Positions 37,710 through 47,042 of a DNA stretch of 64,000 bases are shown here, one piece after another. The notes beneath the pieces are model-generated. The model made no database searches. It had not been told where the DNA came from and saw only the letters and a program-made list of their open reading frames with translations. This DNA comes from Pseudoalteromonas luteoviolacea H33-S (GTDB lineage Bacteria; Pseudomonadota; Gammaproteobacteria; Enterobacterales; Alteromonadaceae), in NCBI RefSeq assembly GCF_001625695.1, contig NZ_AUXY01000070.1:124001-188000 (forward strand). Reading direction: 5' to 3'. Position 1 is the first letter of the stretch. The number at the start of each line of letters is the position of its first letter. The position numbers and the translations under genes are program-made.

Positions 37710-38006
37710 TTAGTTACGAGGAAGAATAATCTTCTTCTCTTCGCTTTGACGATAAAGTACTAAAATGTGGCCGATTGATTGCACTTTATGCGCACCAGTT
37801 TCGCGAATAATAGCGTCAAAAATAAGTTGCTTGGTTTCTCGGTCATTAGTAGGGACTTTAACTTTGATCAATTCATGGATTTCTAAACATTGTTCAATTT
37901 CTAACAATACACCCTCTGTTAAGCCGTTACCACCGAGTAGAACGACAGGTTTAAGAGGGTGAGCTAACCCTTTAAGGTGCTGCTTTTGTTTATTTGATAA
38001 AGTCAT
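37710..38006 (-). CDS. yhbY: Ribosome assembly RNA-binding protein YhbY
   Basis: YhbY is a CRS1/YhbY (CRM) domain protein that associates with pre-50S particles. The 98-aa product has the CRM signature: LKGLAHPLKPVVLLGGNGLT with the GxxG loop, then HELIKVKV and IGHILVLYR. It is divergent from rlmE, as in E. coli, where both act on the 50S subunit. Confidence 0.95.
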   Translation of the reverse strand: MTLSNKQKQHLKGLAHPLKPVVLLGGNGLTEGVLLEIEQCLEIHELIKVKVPTNDRETKQLIFDAIIRETGAHKVQSIGHILVLYRQSEEKKIILPRN

Positions 38007-38090
38007 ATTGGTACAATTTACTAAATTAAGGCTTGAATTCTCGCTATTCTAACGCCATCTAAAGAAGATTACTAATGAGTTACAGTGAAT

Positions 38091-38720
38091 ATGGCAAATA
38101 AAAAACATTCAGCGAGCTCTAAGCGCTGGTTAAAAGAGCATGTAGATGACCCTTTTGTTCATGAAGCACAAAAGCGTGGTTATCGCTCACGGGCTGTATT
38201 TAAGCTTGAAGAGATACAACAACGAGATAAATTAATTCGTCCAGGCATGCATGTTGTGGATTTGGGAGCTGCACCGGGAAGTTGGTCGCAGTATTTGGCC
38301 GAGCAGGTTGGTGATAAAGGAGAAGTTATTGCATGTGATATTCTCCCTATGGATTCGTTACCGGGCGTCGCATTCTTACAAGGTGACTTCCGAGAAGAAA
38401 GTGTACTTGAGGCATTGTTAGACCGCATTGGTGGGAAAAATATTGATGTTGTTTTTTCAGACATGGCACCAAACATGAGTGGAAACAATGTGATAGACCA
38501 AGCTGGAAGTATGTATTTGGTTGAATTAGCATTGGATATGTGTCACCAAGTACTCAAGTCAAATGGTGCTTTTGCAGTTAAAGTTTTCCAAGGCGAAGGA
38601 TTTGATCAATTTGTTCAGGAAGTACGTAATGCATTTAAAGTTGTAAAGATCCGTAAACCAAAAGCGTCTCGACCAAGGTCACGTGAAGTATATATAGTGG
38701 CGACAGGATACAAACTGTAG
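38091..38720 (+). CDS. rlmE: 23S rRNA 2'-O-ribose U2552 methyltransferase RlmE
   Basis: RlmE (FtsJ/RrmJ) methylates the ribose of U2552 in the 23S A-loop late in 50S assembly. The 209-aa length from ATG 38091 equals E. coli RlmE; a GTG two codons upstream is the alternative. The SAM site is [16 protein letters not shown]. The catalytic K-D-K-E tetrad fits the Lys in the [12 protein letters not shown] segment, Asp in SDMAPNMSG, Lys in [10 protein letters not shown] and the late Glu in SREVYIV. It is followed by ftsH as in most gammaproteobacteria. Confidence 0.97.
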   Translation: MANKKHSASSKRWLKEHVDDPFVHEAQKRGYRSRAVFKLEEIQQRDKLIRPGMHVVDLGAAPGSWSQYLAEQVGDKGEVIACDILPMDSLPGVAFLQGDFREESVLEALLDRIGGKNIDVVFSDMAPNMSGNNVIDQAGSMYLVELALDMCHQVLKSNGAFAVKVFQGEGFDQFVQEVRNAFKVVKIRKPKASRPRSREVYIVATGYKL

Positions 38721-38778
38721 TACAGTTGAGGTGCATTAAAGATGATTTTAAATAAATTGGATACAAGAGGTTAACCCC

Positions 38779-40725
38779 TTGAGCGATATGGCGAAGAACT
38801 TAATTCTCTGGCTGGTCATTGCAGTAGTGCTTATGACTGTGTTTCAGAGTTTCAATGGTGGCGAGCAAATTGATCGTCAAACAAGTTACACTCAGTTTGT
38901 AAAAGAAGTGCGTAGTGGTGCGATTAGAGAAGCAAATATAGATCGTACAGCAGGCACTATTTCAGGGATTAAAAGTAATGGCGAGCGTTTTCAAACGATC
39001 ATGCCATTATATGATGAAGACCTAATTAATGATTTGCTAAAAAATGATGTCAACGTGAAAGGCGTTGCACCAGAAGAGCAGTCGTTCTTGGCGAATGTGT
39101 TCATCTCATGGTTCCCAATGTTGCTGTTGATTGGTGTATGGATTTTCTTCATGCGTCAGATGCAAGGCGGTGGCGGTAAAGGCGCCATGTCGTTTGGTAA
39201 GAGTAAAGCTCGTTTGATGAGTGAAGATCAAGTCAAAACGACGTTTGCTGATGTAGCAGGATGTGATGAAGCAAAAGAAGACGTAACAGAGCTTGTTGAC
39301 TTTTTGCGTGATCCGTCAAAGTTCCAAAAGCTTGGCGGTAATATCCCTAAAGGGGTATTAATGGTCGGTCCTCCTGGTACAGGTAAAACACTACTTGCTA
39401 AGGCTGTTGCTGGTGAAGCAAAAGTACCTTTCTTCACAATCTCCGGTTCAGACTTTGTAGAGATGTTTGTTGGTGTTGGTGCGTCGCGTGTTCGAGATAT
39501 GTTTGAACAAGCTAAAAAAGCAGCGCCGTGTATTATCTTCATCGACGAAATCGACGCTGTTGGTCGTAAGCGTGGTGCAGGGATGGGTGGTGGCCACGAC
39601 GAACGTGAGCAAACACTAAACCAAATGCTCGTTGAGATGGATGGTTTTGAAGGTAATGAAGGTATCATTGTGATTGCCGCGACAAACAGACCTGACGTTT
39701 TAGACCCAGCTCTATTGAGACCTGGACGTTTTGACCGTCAAGTTGTTGTAGGACTTCCAGATGTGAGAGGCCGAGAGCAGATTTTAAATGTTCATATGCG
39801 TAAAGTGCCGCTTGACTCGAATGTTGAAGCGTCATTGATCGCTCGTGGTACGCCTGGTTTTTCTGGTGCCGATTTAGCTAACTTGGTTAATGAAGCCGCG
39901 TTATTTGCTGCTCGTGGTAACAAGCGTAAAGTCAGCATGGCTGAGTTTGATGCTGCGAAAGATAAGATCATGATGGGTGCAGAGCGCAAGTCTATGGTCA
40001 TGTCTGAAAAAGAAAAAGAGATGACGGCATATCATGAAGCTGGGCACGCAATTGTTGGACGTTTGGTTCCTGAGCATGATCCGGTTTATAAAGTGTCTAT
40101 CATACCGCGTGGCCGTGCACTTGGTGTGACTATGTATTTACCTGAGCAAGATCGTGTTAGCCATTCTAAGGAGCACTTAGAGTCTATGTTATCTAGCTTG
40201 TATGGTGGTCGAATTGCAGAAGCGATTATCTATGGCGATGATAAGGTAACAACTGGCGCAAGCAATGACATTGAACGTGCGACCGATATCGCACGTAAGA
40301 TGGTAACACAATGGGGTCTTAGCCCTGTCCTAGGTCCACAAATGTACATGGAAGAGCAAGGTGAAATGTACATGGGTGGTGGTAGCTCAAGATTAGCTGG
40401 TGTATCTGATGAGACCGCGAAGCTAATCGATGTTGAAATCAAGAAGTTTGTTACTAACAACTATGATAGAGCCGAGCAAATCCTGAAAGACAATATGGAC
40501 ATACTTCATGCAATGAAAGATGCGTTGATGAAGTATGAAACGATTGACGCAGGGCAGATTGATGATTTGATGGAGCGCAAAGAAGTGCGTCCACCAAGAG
40601 ATGCACACGATCGTAAACCAGATCAAGATAGTGGTGTAAATGGTGGTACTTCAGCAACTCAAGTTGAAGAGCCTAGCTCACAAATTCCACCTCAATCGAA
40701 TACAGAGCTTGATGATAAGCCTTAA
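38779..40725 (+). CDS. ftsH: ATP-dependent zinc metalloprotease FtsH
   Basis: FtsH is the membrane-anchored AAA+ protease that degrades LpxC, misassembled membrane proteins and regulators. At 648 aa it is full length. It has two N-terminal membrane helices, Walker A GPPGTGKT, Walker B IIFIDEID, and the zinc site HEAGH. The start is TTG 38779, 8 nt after AAGAGG; the in-frame ATG 38788 (MAKNLILW) is the other candidate, but lies 17 nt from the ribosome site. The same MSDMAKN question exists for E. coli FtsH. A terminator follows before folP. Confidence 0.97.
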   Translation: MSDMAKNLILWLVIAVVLMTVFQSFNGGEQIDRQTSYTQFVKEVRSGAIREANIDRTAGTISGIKSNGERFQTIMPLYDEDLINDLLKNDVNVKGVAPEEQSFLANVFISWFPMLLLIGVWIFFMRQMQGGGGKGAMSFGKSKARLMSEDQVKTTFADVAGCDEAKEDVTELVDFLRDPSKFQKLGGNIPKGVLMVGPPGTGKTLLAKAVAGEAKVPFFTISGSDFVEMFVGVGASRVRDMFEQAKKAAPCIIFIDEIDAVGRKRGAGMGGGHDEREQTLNQMLVEMDGFEGNEGIIVIAATNRPDVLDPALLRPGRFDRQVVVGLPDVRGREQILNVHMRKVPLDSNVEASLIARGTPGFSGADLANLVNEAALFAARGNKRKVSMAEFDAAKDKIMMGAERKSMVMSEKEKEMTAYHEAGHAIVGRLVPEHDPVYKVSIIPRGRALGVTMYLPEQDRVSHSKEHLESMLSSLYGGRIAEAIIYGDDKVTTGASNDIERATDIARKMVTQWGLSPVLGPQMYMEEQGEMYMGGGSSRLAGVSDETAKLIDVEIKKFVTNNYDRAEQILKDNMDILHAMKDALMKYETIDAGQIDDLMERKEVRPPRDAHDRKPDQDSGVNGGTSATQVEEPSSQIPPQSNTELDDKP

Positions 40726-40754
40726 TAAAAGGTAAAATAGCGCTGTAAGAATTT

Positions 40755-40783
40755 AGGCCTCGAGCTATCTCGGGGCCTTTTTG
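40755..40783 (+). terminator. Rho-independent terminator after ftsH
   Basis: The 10-bp stem AGGCCTCGAG / CTCGGGGCCT (40755-40764 and 40769-40778, one G-T pair) has a 4-nt loop and is followed by TTTT. folP begins 122 nt later and so probably has its own promoter. Confidence 0.88.
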
Positions 40784-40904
40784 TATCTTTTATTTACTTT
40801 ACACCTGCTTATTTCTAGCTAACTTTATATTTTAGTGAATCTAATCAATAATGTGGAAGGGCTAGTTAAAGTATGCTTAGATACAAATAGCAGGAAGATA
40901 ACAC

Positions 40905-41750
40905 ATGTTTGAACTTTCATTACCCCGAGGTCGCTCTTTAGACCTTTCTAGCCCACATATAATGGGTATCGTAAATACAACTCCAGATTCATTTTCTGAC
41001 GGCGGTAAGAACTATAAAAATGATAGCGCTGTCATGAATTCACTGTCGCTGCTTGAAGAGGGCGCAACTATTCTTGATATTGGTGGAGAATCCACCAGGC
41101 CAGGTGCATCTGATGTAGCATTAGATGAAGAGCTTGAACGCGTCATCCCTGTTATTGAACGTATAAGAGCACAATCAGATTGTGTTATTTCTATCGATAC
41201 AAGCAAAGCAGAAGTAATGCGTCAAGCGTTATTGGCTGGCGCAGATATTATTAATGATGTTCGCGCATTACGTGAAGATGGGTGTCTATCAATCGCTGCG
41301 CAATTTCCAGATGTGCCAATTTGCTTGATGCATATGCAAGGGCAACCTAGAACGATGCAGCAGGCGCCTAATTACGAACATCTCATAAATGACATTAAAG
41401 ATTTTTTTCATACGCGCATTGAGGCGTGTGAGAAGGCTGGGATTGAGCGGTCTAGATTGGTCCTCGACCCTGGCTTTGGCTTTGGTAAGTCACTTGAACA
41501 TAACTTTGAATTACTTGGTCAGTTTCATCAGTTTACAGATTTAAATTTGCCTGTTTTGGCGGGGTTGTCGCGTAAATCAATGTTTGGAAACTTATTAAAT
41601 CGGGATACAAGTGAGCGCTTGCCAGCAAGTTTAGCTGGTGCTTTATTGTGCGCGCAACAAGGCGCGCACATTCTTCGCGTTCATGATGTAAAAGAAACCA
41701 ATGATGTGCTGCGGGTGTGGTCTGCAGCAAAGCATGGAGTAACTAAATGA
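40905..41750 (+). CDS. folP: Dihydropteroate synthase
   Basis: FolP joins p-aminobenzoate to dihydropterin pyrophosphate in folate synthesis and is the target of sulfonamides. The 281-aa product has both signatures: [15 protein letters not shown] and [13 protein letters not shown]. The phosphate-site stretch [14 protein letters not shown] and the C-terminal GLSRKSMFG with RVHDV are also intact. The stop overlaps the glmM start by 4 nt. An AGGAAG site lies 7 nt before the ATG. Confidence 0.98.
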   Translation: MFELSLPRGRSLDLSSPHIMGIVNTTPDSFSDGGKNYKNDSAVMNSLSLLEEGATILDIGGESTRPGASDVALDEELERVIPVIERIRAQSDCVISIDTSKAEVMRQALLAGADIINDVRALREDGCLSIAAQFPDVPICLMHMQGQPRTMQQAPNYEHLINDIKDFFHTRIEACEKAGIERSRLVLDPGFGFGKSLEHNFELLGQFHQFTDLNLPVLAGLSRKSMFGNLLNRDTSERLPASLAGALLCAQQGAHILRVHDVKETNDVLRVWSAAKHGVTK

Positions 41751-43087
41751 CAACAAGAAAGTATTTTGGTACGGATGGTGTGAGAGGACTTGTAGGTGAG
41801 TTCCCTATCACACCAGAATTTGCCTTAAAGTTAGGTTGGGCTGCAGGTAAAGTTTTATCTAAGTCAGGCACGAAAAAAGTGATCATCGGTAAAGATACTA
41901 GGATTTCTGGCTATTTACTCGAAACCTCTCTTGAAGCAGGCTTAATTGCAGCTGGTATTGATGTGGTTTTACTTGGCCCGATGCCTACACCAGCCGTTGC
42001 GTATTTAACGCAAACATTCAGAGCTGAGGCAGGTATTGTTATCAGTGCATCACATAACCCTTATCACGACAATGGGATCAAGTTTTTTGGTGGTAATGGT
42101 AAGAAATTAGATGACGCTGTAGAGCTTGAAATAGAAGCTATGCTTGATGAGCCGATGACGTGTGTGCCTTCTGAACAACTTGGTAAGGCACGTCGCTTGG
42201 ATAGTGCAAGTGGCAGATACATTGAGTTTTGTAAAAGTCAGTTCCCTAAAGAGTACTCTTTAGAAGGGTTAAAAATTGTCTTAGATTGTGCTAACGGCGC
42301 TACGTATCATATAGCGCCTTCAGTTATGCAAGAACTTGGTGCAGAAGTGATTGCAACAGCATGTGAACCTGATGGCACGAATATTAATGCGCAGTGTGGT
42401 GCAACACACGTAGATGCGCTTAAGCGTCAGGTACTTGAACACAAAGCTGATGTGGGCATTGCATATGATGGTGATGGCGACCGTGTGATGATGGTTGACC
42501 ATAATGGTCGTGTTTTTGATGGCGACGACATTGTTTATATTGCTGCACTGCAAGCCAAGTTTAACGACACGCTAAAGGGCGGGGTTGTTGGGACTGTCAT
42601 GTCTAATATGGGTTTAGAAAATGCACTTAAAGCACAAGATATTCCGTTCTTACGCAGTAAAGTGGGTGACCGTTACGTATTAGAGCTACTTGTTCAAGAG
42701 GGTTGGAACATTGGTGGTGAAAGCTCTGGTCACGTTTTAAATCTTGATTTGATAGCTACAGGTGATGGCATTATTTCTAGCTTGCAAGTGCTTGCAGCAA
42801 TGGTTGCTCAGAATAAAACGTTAAAGGATTTGGGTGCCGGTTTTACTAAATACCCAATGAATATGATTAATGTCCGTTATGCAAAGGGCACGGATCCTGT
42901 CAGTAATGAAGCGGTACAAGCCGCAGTAAAAGATGTAGAAGCTAAACTTGATGGTAAGGGAAGAGTACTTCTCCGTAAGTCAGGCACAGAGCCTGTAGTA
43001 CGTGTCATGGTTGAGGCTGAGCAAGAGAAGCAAGTGATGGACTTCTCTCAGCAAATTGCAGAAGTTGTTGAATCTGTAAGCAATTAA
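41747..43087 (+). CDS. glmM: Phosphoglucosamine mutase
   Basis: GlmM converts glucosamine 6-phosphate to glucosamine 1-phosphate, feeding UDP-GlcNAc for peptidoglycan and lipopolysaccharide. The 446-aa protein has the opening YFGTDGVRG, the phosphoserine loop [17 protein letters not shown], the Mg site DGDGDR, and the sugar-binding GGESSGH. The C-terminal phosphate-binding [12 protein letters not shown] is also present. It overlaps folP by 4 nt, so the pair is translationally coupled, as in E. coli. Confidence 0.98.
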   Translation: MTTRKYFGTDGVRGLVGEFPITPEFALKLGWAAGKVLSKSGTKKVIIGKDTRISGYLLETSLEAGLIAAGIDVVLLGPMPTPAVAYLTQTFRAEAGIVISASHNPYHDNGIKFFGGNGKKLDDAVELEIEAMLDEPMTCVPSEQLGKARRLDSASGRYIEFCKSQFPKEYSLEGLKIVLDCANGATYHIAPSVMQELGAEVIATACEPDGTNINAQCGATHVDALKRQVLEHKADVGIAYDGDGDRVMMVDHNGRVFDGDDIVYIAALQAKFNDTLKGGVVGTVMSNMGLENALKAQDIPFLRSKVGDRYVLELLVQEGWNIGGESSGHVLNLDLIATGDGIISSLQVLAAMVAQNKTLKDLGAGFTKYPMNMINVRYAKGTDPVSNEAVQAAVKDVEAKLDGKGRVLLRKSGTEPVVRVMVEAEQEKQVMDFSQQIAEVVESVSN

Positions 43088-43166
43088 ACTACAAAGTTAA
43101 AATTTTTCTTGTAACTTTGGGTGAGTAGCGTTAGTATCTCACCCGCTTTCTGACGCGGAGTATCGG

Positions 43167-43910
43167 ATGTTGAAAAGAAAGCCTATGGTGGCAGGTAATT
43201 GGAAAATGAATGGTTCTATAGAACTTGTTCAGTCAATTACAAGCGCAGTTAAAAACGTCAAAAATCAAGATGTTGAAATTGTTGTTATTCCACCTACTGC
43301 ACTATTAAGTAACGTTGTTGCGTCAGGCGTAGTCGCCGGTGTGCAGACTGTTTCAGAGCATGATAAAGGTGCTTTTACTGGAGAAGTTCAAGCTTCTTTA
43401 GTTAAGTCACTAGGCGCGAAGTATACGCTAGTTGGTCATTCTGAAAGAAGAAGTATTTTTGGTGAATCTAATGAAGATGTAGCCAACAAGTTTGCTCAAG
43501 CTCAGGCAAATGAGTTAACACCAATTTTATGTGTTGGTGAAACAGAAAGCCAAAGAGAGCAAGTGCAGACTGAAGAAGTTGTTGCAGCGCAAATAATTGC
43601 TGTAATAGACAAATTAGGTATAGCATCACTGGCTAAGTCTGTGATAGCATACGAGCCTGTTTGGGCTATCGGGACTGGTAAAACGGCCACCCCAGGGCAA
43701 GCTCAGGCAGTACACAAGTTTATAAGAGATTTAGTGTCAAAATATGACGCTGAAGTTTCACAAACGCTACAGATACTATATGGTGGTAGCGTTAATGAAA
43801 GTAATAGTGAATTATTGTTCGCACAAGCAGATATTGATGGCGGTTTAATTGGAGGCGCAAGCCTTAAACCTGATTCATTTACATCTATCTGCGAGAGTGC
43901 AAAAGGATAA
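43167..43910 (+). CDS. tpiA: Triosephosphate isomerase
   Basis: TpiA interconverts dihydroxyacetone phosphate and glyceraldehyde 3-phosphate in glycolysis. The 247-aa product has Lys and Asn in GNWKMNG, the electrophile His in VGHSERR, catalytic Glu in AYEPVWAIGTGK with the mobile loop, and LYGGSVN near the end. In many gammaproteobacteria tpiA sits between glmM and secG, as here. secG starts 4 nt after its stop. Confidence 0.98.
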   Translation: MLKRKPMVAGNWKMNGSIELVQSITSAVKNVKNQDVEIVVIPPTALLSNVVASGVVAGVQTVSEHDKGAFTGEVQASLVKSLGAKYTLVGHSERRSIFGESNEDVANKFAQAQANELTPILCVGETESQREQVQTEEVVAAQIIAVIDKLGIASLAKSVIAYEPVWAIGTGKTATPGQAQAVHKFIRDLVSKYDAEVSQTLQILYGGSVNESNSELLFAQADIDGGLIGGASLKPDSFTSICESAKG

Positions 43911-43914
43911 GTAA

Positions 43915-44253
43915 ATGTACGAAATTCTTTTGGTTGTCTACTTAGTCGTTGCTTTAGCGTTAGTTGGAATGATTTTGATTCAACAAGGTAAAGGTGCCGA
44001 CATGGGCTCTTCATTTGGAGCAGGTGCTTCAGCAACCGTTTTCGGTTCGTCTGGTGCTGGCAACTTTATGACAAAAACAACGACAGTACTTGCAACCGTG
44101 TTTTTCGTGTTAAGTATTGCGCTAGGTAACCTTACTGCAGGTCAGATAAAACAAACTGACCAGTGGGAAAATCTAGAAGCTCCTGCGGCAGTCACTGTCC
44201 CAGCAGCAACGGACGTACCAGCTTCTAACGAAGACTCGGACGTACCTAACTAA
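43915..44253 (+). CDS. secG: Protein translocase subunit SecG
   Basis: SecG is the small accessory subunit of SecYEG and aids preprotein translocation. The 112-aa product has two membrane helices (about residues 3-22 and 53-73) and the conserved cytoplasmic loop with QQGKGADMGSSFGAGAS. The acidic Ala/Pro-rich tail is typical of marine relatives. The ribosome site (AAAGGATAAGT) lies in the end of tpiA. tRNA-Leu follows within 10 nt of the stop and is probably co-transcribed, matching the secG-leuU layout of E. coli. Confidence 0.97.
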   Translation: MYEILLVVYLVVALALVGMILIQQGKGADMGSSFGAGASATVFGSSGAGNFMTKTTTVLATVFFVLSIALGNLTAGQIKQTDQWENLEAPAAVTVPAATDVPASNEDSDVPN

Positions 44254-44262
44254 AAAAGATTT

Positions 44263-44348
44263 GCGAATGTGGTGGAATTGGTAGACACGCCATCTTGAGG
44301 GGGTGGTGAGCTATGCTCGTGGGGGTTCAAGTCCCCCCATTCGCACCA
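44263..44348 (+). tRNA. tRNA-Leu (anticodon GAG)
   Basis: This 86-nt gene has the encoded CCA end. The acceptor stem is GCGAATG / CATTCGC. The anticodon stem CCATC / GGTGG encloses loop TTGAGGG, with anticodon GAG at 44297-44299. A long variable arm (class II) and the T arm GGGGG-TTCAAGT-CCCCC follow. It reads CUC and CUU leucine codons. The position after secG matches leuU in E. coli. Confidence 0.97.
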
Positions 44349-44354
44349 AATCAT

Positions 44355-44386
44355 AAACCCGTAGCTTATGCTACGGGTTTTTTGTT
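44355..44386 (+). terminator. Rho-independent terminator after tRNA-Leu
   Basis: The perfect 11-bp stem AAACCCGTAGC / GCTACGGGTTT (44355-44365 and 44370-44380) has a 4-nt loop and is followed by TTTGTTTTTT. It ends the secG/tRNA transcript. Confidence 0.93.
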
Positions 44387-44598
44387 TTTTACGATTCAAA
44401 TTGCTATTCTCATTTGCTTTCTGTCTTACCGAGCGCTTTCAAATTACCACCCGTCAGTCGAGTTAAAAGAGCGTTGAATTTTTAATCCAACTGTAAATTT
44501 TTTGATATTTAAAGGTTGTGGTTTTTTGTATTAATTTATTTATGAAGTTTTTATTTCGTTTTATACATTAAATGAGTATAATGACCTTCCAGAGGAAA

Positions 44599-44624
44599 GA
44601 GGTGCGTATTACGCATCTTTTTTT
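44599..44624 (+). terminator. Terminator-like hairpin in a TonB-receptor leader
   Basis: The stem GAGGTGCGT / ACGCATCTT (44599-44607 and 44611-44619, two G-T pairs) has a 3-nt loop and is followed by five T. It lies about 17 nt past a TATAAT hexamer and 78 nt before the receptor ATG, so it could end a very short transcript or attenuate the receptor mRNA. Confidence 0.7.
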
Positions 44625-44701
44625 ATGTCTGTTTTTTATGCAGATGTGAGCGAGCAGCCTCCCTCAGGCTGAACACACACGGCGATTCCTTTGGAGATTT
44701 T

Positions 44702-46888
44702 ATGACAACAGTTTTACCACGCGTTGGTCTATCTGCGCTAAGCGCTGCAATTTTAACAGCAGTGAGCTTACCTTCCTTTGCAGCTGAAGAAACTCAGGCT
44801 AAAAACACGACCTTTGAAAAAATAGAGGTAACAGCACGTAAACGTACTGAAAGCCTGTTTGAAACACCAACAGCGATCACCTCGATTGGCTCGGATGCCA
44901 TTGAAAAAGGCAACATGAGTAATCTAGATGATATTGGTAAATTTGTTCCTAACCTAAATATTACCCGTTACGGCGTTGGTAATGCTGCCCATGCATCCGT
45001 ATTTATCCGCGGTATTGGTCTTCAAGACCACGTAATTACGACAGATCCAGGCGTGGGTGTATATGTTGACGGTGTGTACTTAGGCCGCCAAATGGGGTCT
45101 AACTTATCTTTGCCGAATATTGAACGTGTTGAAGTCCTACGCGGGCCTCAAGGTACTTTGTATGGTCGTAATACGCTGGGTGGCGCGGTAAATATCATTA
45201 CGAAAAAGCCGGGTAGTGAAGACATCGTGCGCGTTGAGTCAAAAGTAGGCTCTCGTGGCAGACTTGGTGGTGATATTTATACCAACCAAACGATCAATGA
45301 TGAGTGGAGCTTTGTAGCCAATGCCTCTTATAAAGAGCGAGATGGTGTTGGTCATGCTGTTAATCTAGCAAACCCTGAAAAAGAAATCGGTGAAGAACAA
45401 GAAATGAGTGGCCGTTTAGCTGTTAAGTGGCAGCCAAGCAGTGACTTTAGTCTGAATGTTGCCCTTGATGCGGTAGACAATGAATCCGGCCAATCACCTT
45501 ATACTATTGAAGTAACAGGTGGCCTTGATCCAAATGACCCGAATAATGGTGACTTTCCGTTGTTAAAGGAAAGCATGTTACCTGAGAACCCTGATGACTT
45601 AGGTTCAACGGTAGCAGGTATTGAAAGCACAGATTACTCAGGCTGGGGCGCTTCAGTCATTGCTGATTGGCAAGTGAATGACGAATATGCGGTTAAATTT
45701 ATCACCAGTAAGCGTAGCTCAGATTATACGGGTGGTCTTGATGATGATGGTACGCCACTGCATTTATCTGAATTCCCTGAAGAAGGCGGTGCTGATCAGT
45801 TCTCAGTTGAATTTCAGTTAAATGGTACATTTGATTCTTGGGATTTTGTATCTGGCTTGTACTACTTCAATGAAGATGGTTTCACAGCATCGGCACCTTA
45901 TGTTTATAGTCCGTTCAATACACCTTCAGCACCGGGCTCGTTTCGTATTGAGCAAGAAACGGATTCTTATGCCGCTTATTTTAATGCAAGCTTTGATATT
46001 ACTGAGCGATTAAGCTTAGGTGGTGGCTTAAGATATTCAGAGGACTCTAAAGAGGCAAAAGCTGACTTTACGTACTTTGCAAAAAACGCAGAAGCTGAAT
46101 TTGATGAAGTAACTTGGGACGTGAATGCGGCATATCAACTAAATCGTGATATGAACGTATACGCACAAATTCAAAAGGGTTATCAAAGTGGTGGCTTCCC
46201 GCCGCGTCCATTTGGTGGTGCTGATGCCTTTGTCTCATTTGATGAGACTAAGGCACTTAACTACGAGGTTGGTTTTAAAGGTCAAGTGCATGACCGTGTG
46301 TCTATGATGGTTGCTCTGTTTGTTACTGATTACACTGACTTGGCATTACCATTTAACGATCCGTCAAATGGGTTCAACACATATATTGAAAATGCGGGAG
46401 AGTCACGCGCGCAAGGTATTGAGCTAGAGACAACTATAGCAGTGACAGATGATTTCAGTATCCGCAGTTCAGTGGGTTATCTTGACTCAGAAATTACGCA
46501 CGTTGATGATGGTGTTCAAGGTATCACAGTGGGGAACGCACCTGCATTGACACCGCGTTGGACTGTGATGGTTGCGCCGTCTTATTTTATGGACCTAGAA
46601 TCGGGTGCAACCGTGGCTGTTAACGCTAGTTACTCTTACCGTTCAGATATGCAAGGTCAATCAGTGAATAATCCAAATGAATTCATTGAGTCTCGCGAGC
46701 TGTTTGGGTTTAACATCTCTTATACCAATAGCGAAGGTGATACAGAAGTTACCTTATACGGTGAAAACGTATTCAACGAAGTATATGATGTTGGTCGTTT
46801 ACAACAAGCTGGCTTTGTTGGCATCATGCGCAGCAATGACCGCAGCGAGTTTGGTCTTAAGTTTAGAAAAGACTTTTGGCTAGATTAA
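44702..46888 (+). CDS. TonB-dependent outer membrane receptor
   Basis: This 728-aa receptor has a signal peptide ending near SFAAEE. The plug domain contains IEVTARKRTESLFETPTAI and VYVDGVYLGRQMGSNLSL, then VEVLRGPQGTLYGRNTLGGAVNI. A barrel ends EFGLKFRKDFWLD. The plug resembles the large group of marine receptors for carbohydrates, thiamin-like or siderophore ligands, so substrate cannot be named. It has its own ribosome site GGAG 5 nt before the ATG. It is a single gene closed by a strong terminator, with no uptake genes alongside. Confidence 0.9.
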   Translation: MTTVLPRVGLSALSAAILTAVSLPSFAAEETQAKNTTFEKIEVTARKRTESLFETPTAITSIGSDAIEKGNMSNLDDIGKFVPNLNITRYGVGNAAHASVFIRGIGLQDHVITTDPGVGVYVDGVYLGRQMGSNLSLPNIERVEVLRGPQGTLYGRNTLGGAVNIITKKPGSEDIVRVESKVGSRGRLGGDIYTNQTINDEWSFVANASYKERDGVGHAVNLANPEKEIGEEQEMSGRLAVKWQPSSDFSLNVALDAVDNESGQSPYTIEVTGGLDPNDPNNGDFPLLKESMLPENPDDLGSTVAGIESTDYSGWGASVIADWQVNDEYAVKFITSKRSSDYTGGLDDDGTPLHLSEFPEEGGADQFSVEFQLNGTFDSWDFVSGLYYFNEDGFTASAPYVYSPFNTPSAPGSFRIEQETDSYAAYFNASFDITERLSLGGGLRYSEDSKEAKADFTYFAKNAEAEFDEVTWDVNAAYQLNRDMNVYAQIQKGYQSGGFPPRPFGGADAFVSFDETKALNYEVGFKGQVHDRVSMMVALFVTDYTDLALPFNDPSNGFNTYIENAGESRAQGIELETTIAVTDDFSIRSSVGYLDSEITHVDDGVQGITVGNAPALTPRWTVMVAPSYFMDLESGATVAVNASYSYRSDMQGQSVNNPNEFIESRELFGFNISYTNSEGDTEVTLYGENVFNEVYDVGRLQQAGFVGIMRSNDRSEFGLKFRKDFWLD

Positions 46889-46900
46889 GCAACTTATAAG

Positions 46901-46923
46901 AGGCCAGCTTCTGCTGGCCTTTT
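46901..46923 (+). terminator. Rho-independent terminator after the TonB receptor
   Basis: The perfect 8-bp stem AGGCCAGC / GCTGGCCT (46901-46908 and 46913-46920) has a 4-nt loop and is followed by TTTGCTGTTT. It is 12 nt past the stop and shares its core with four other hairpins in the window. Confidence 0.85.
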
Positions 46924-47042
46924 GCTGTTTGGGCAAAAGTGCGATGTTACTCTTTATTTGTTCAATGGCATTGAATAATCAATGACAGTCCTCTTAGATT
47001 CCCCTAAACTCTGACTTATATTCAGCTTCTTCAGTAGATTTA

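Larger units (their letters stand above)
44349..44701. other. Intergenic stretch between tRNA-Leu and a TonB receptor
   Basis: These 353 nt hold no coding frame of note. They contain the tRNA terminator (44355-44385), an AT-rich tract, a TATAAT hexamer at 44577-44582, a terminator-like hairpin at 44599-44624 and a small hairpin at 44655-44671. The receptor ribosome site GGAG (44693-44696) lies 5 nt before its ATG. Confidence 0.75.

Noticed and set aside
39228-39668. Minus-strand 146-aa frame inside ftsH
   Set aside because: It is fully antisense to the conserved AAA+ domain, Ser/Pro-rich without motifs, and is a codon-bias shadow.
44560-44600. Fur box upstream of the 44702 TonB receptor
   Set aside because: The AT-rich stretch has no convincing 7-1-7 match on either strand.
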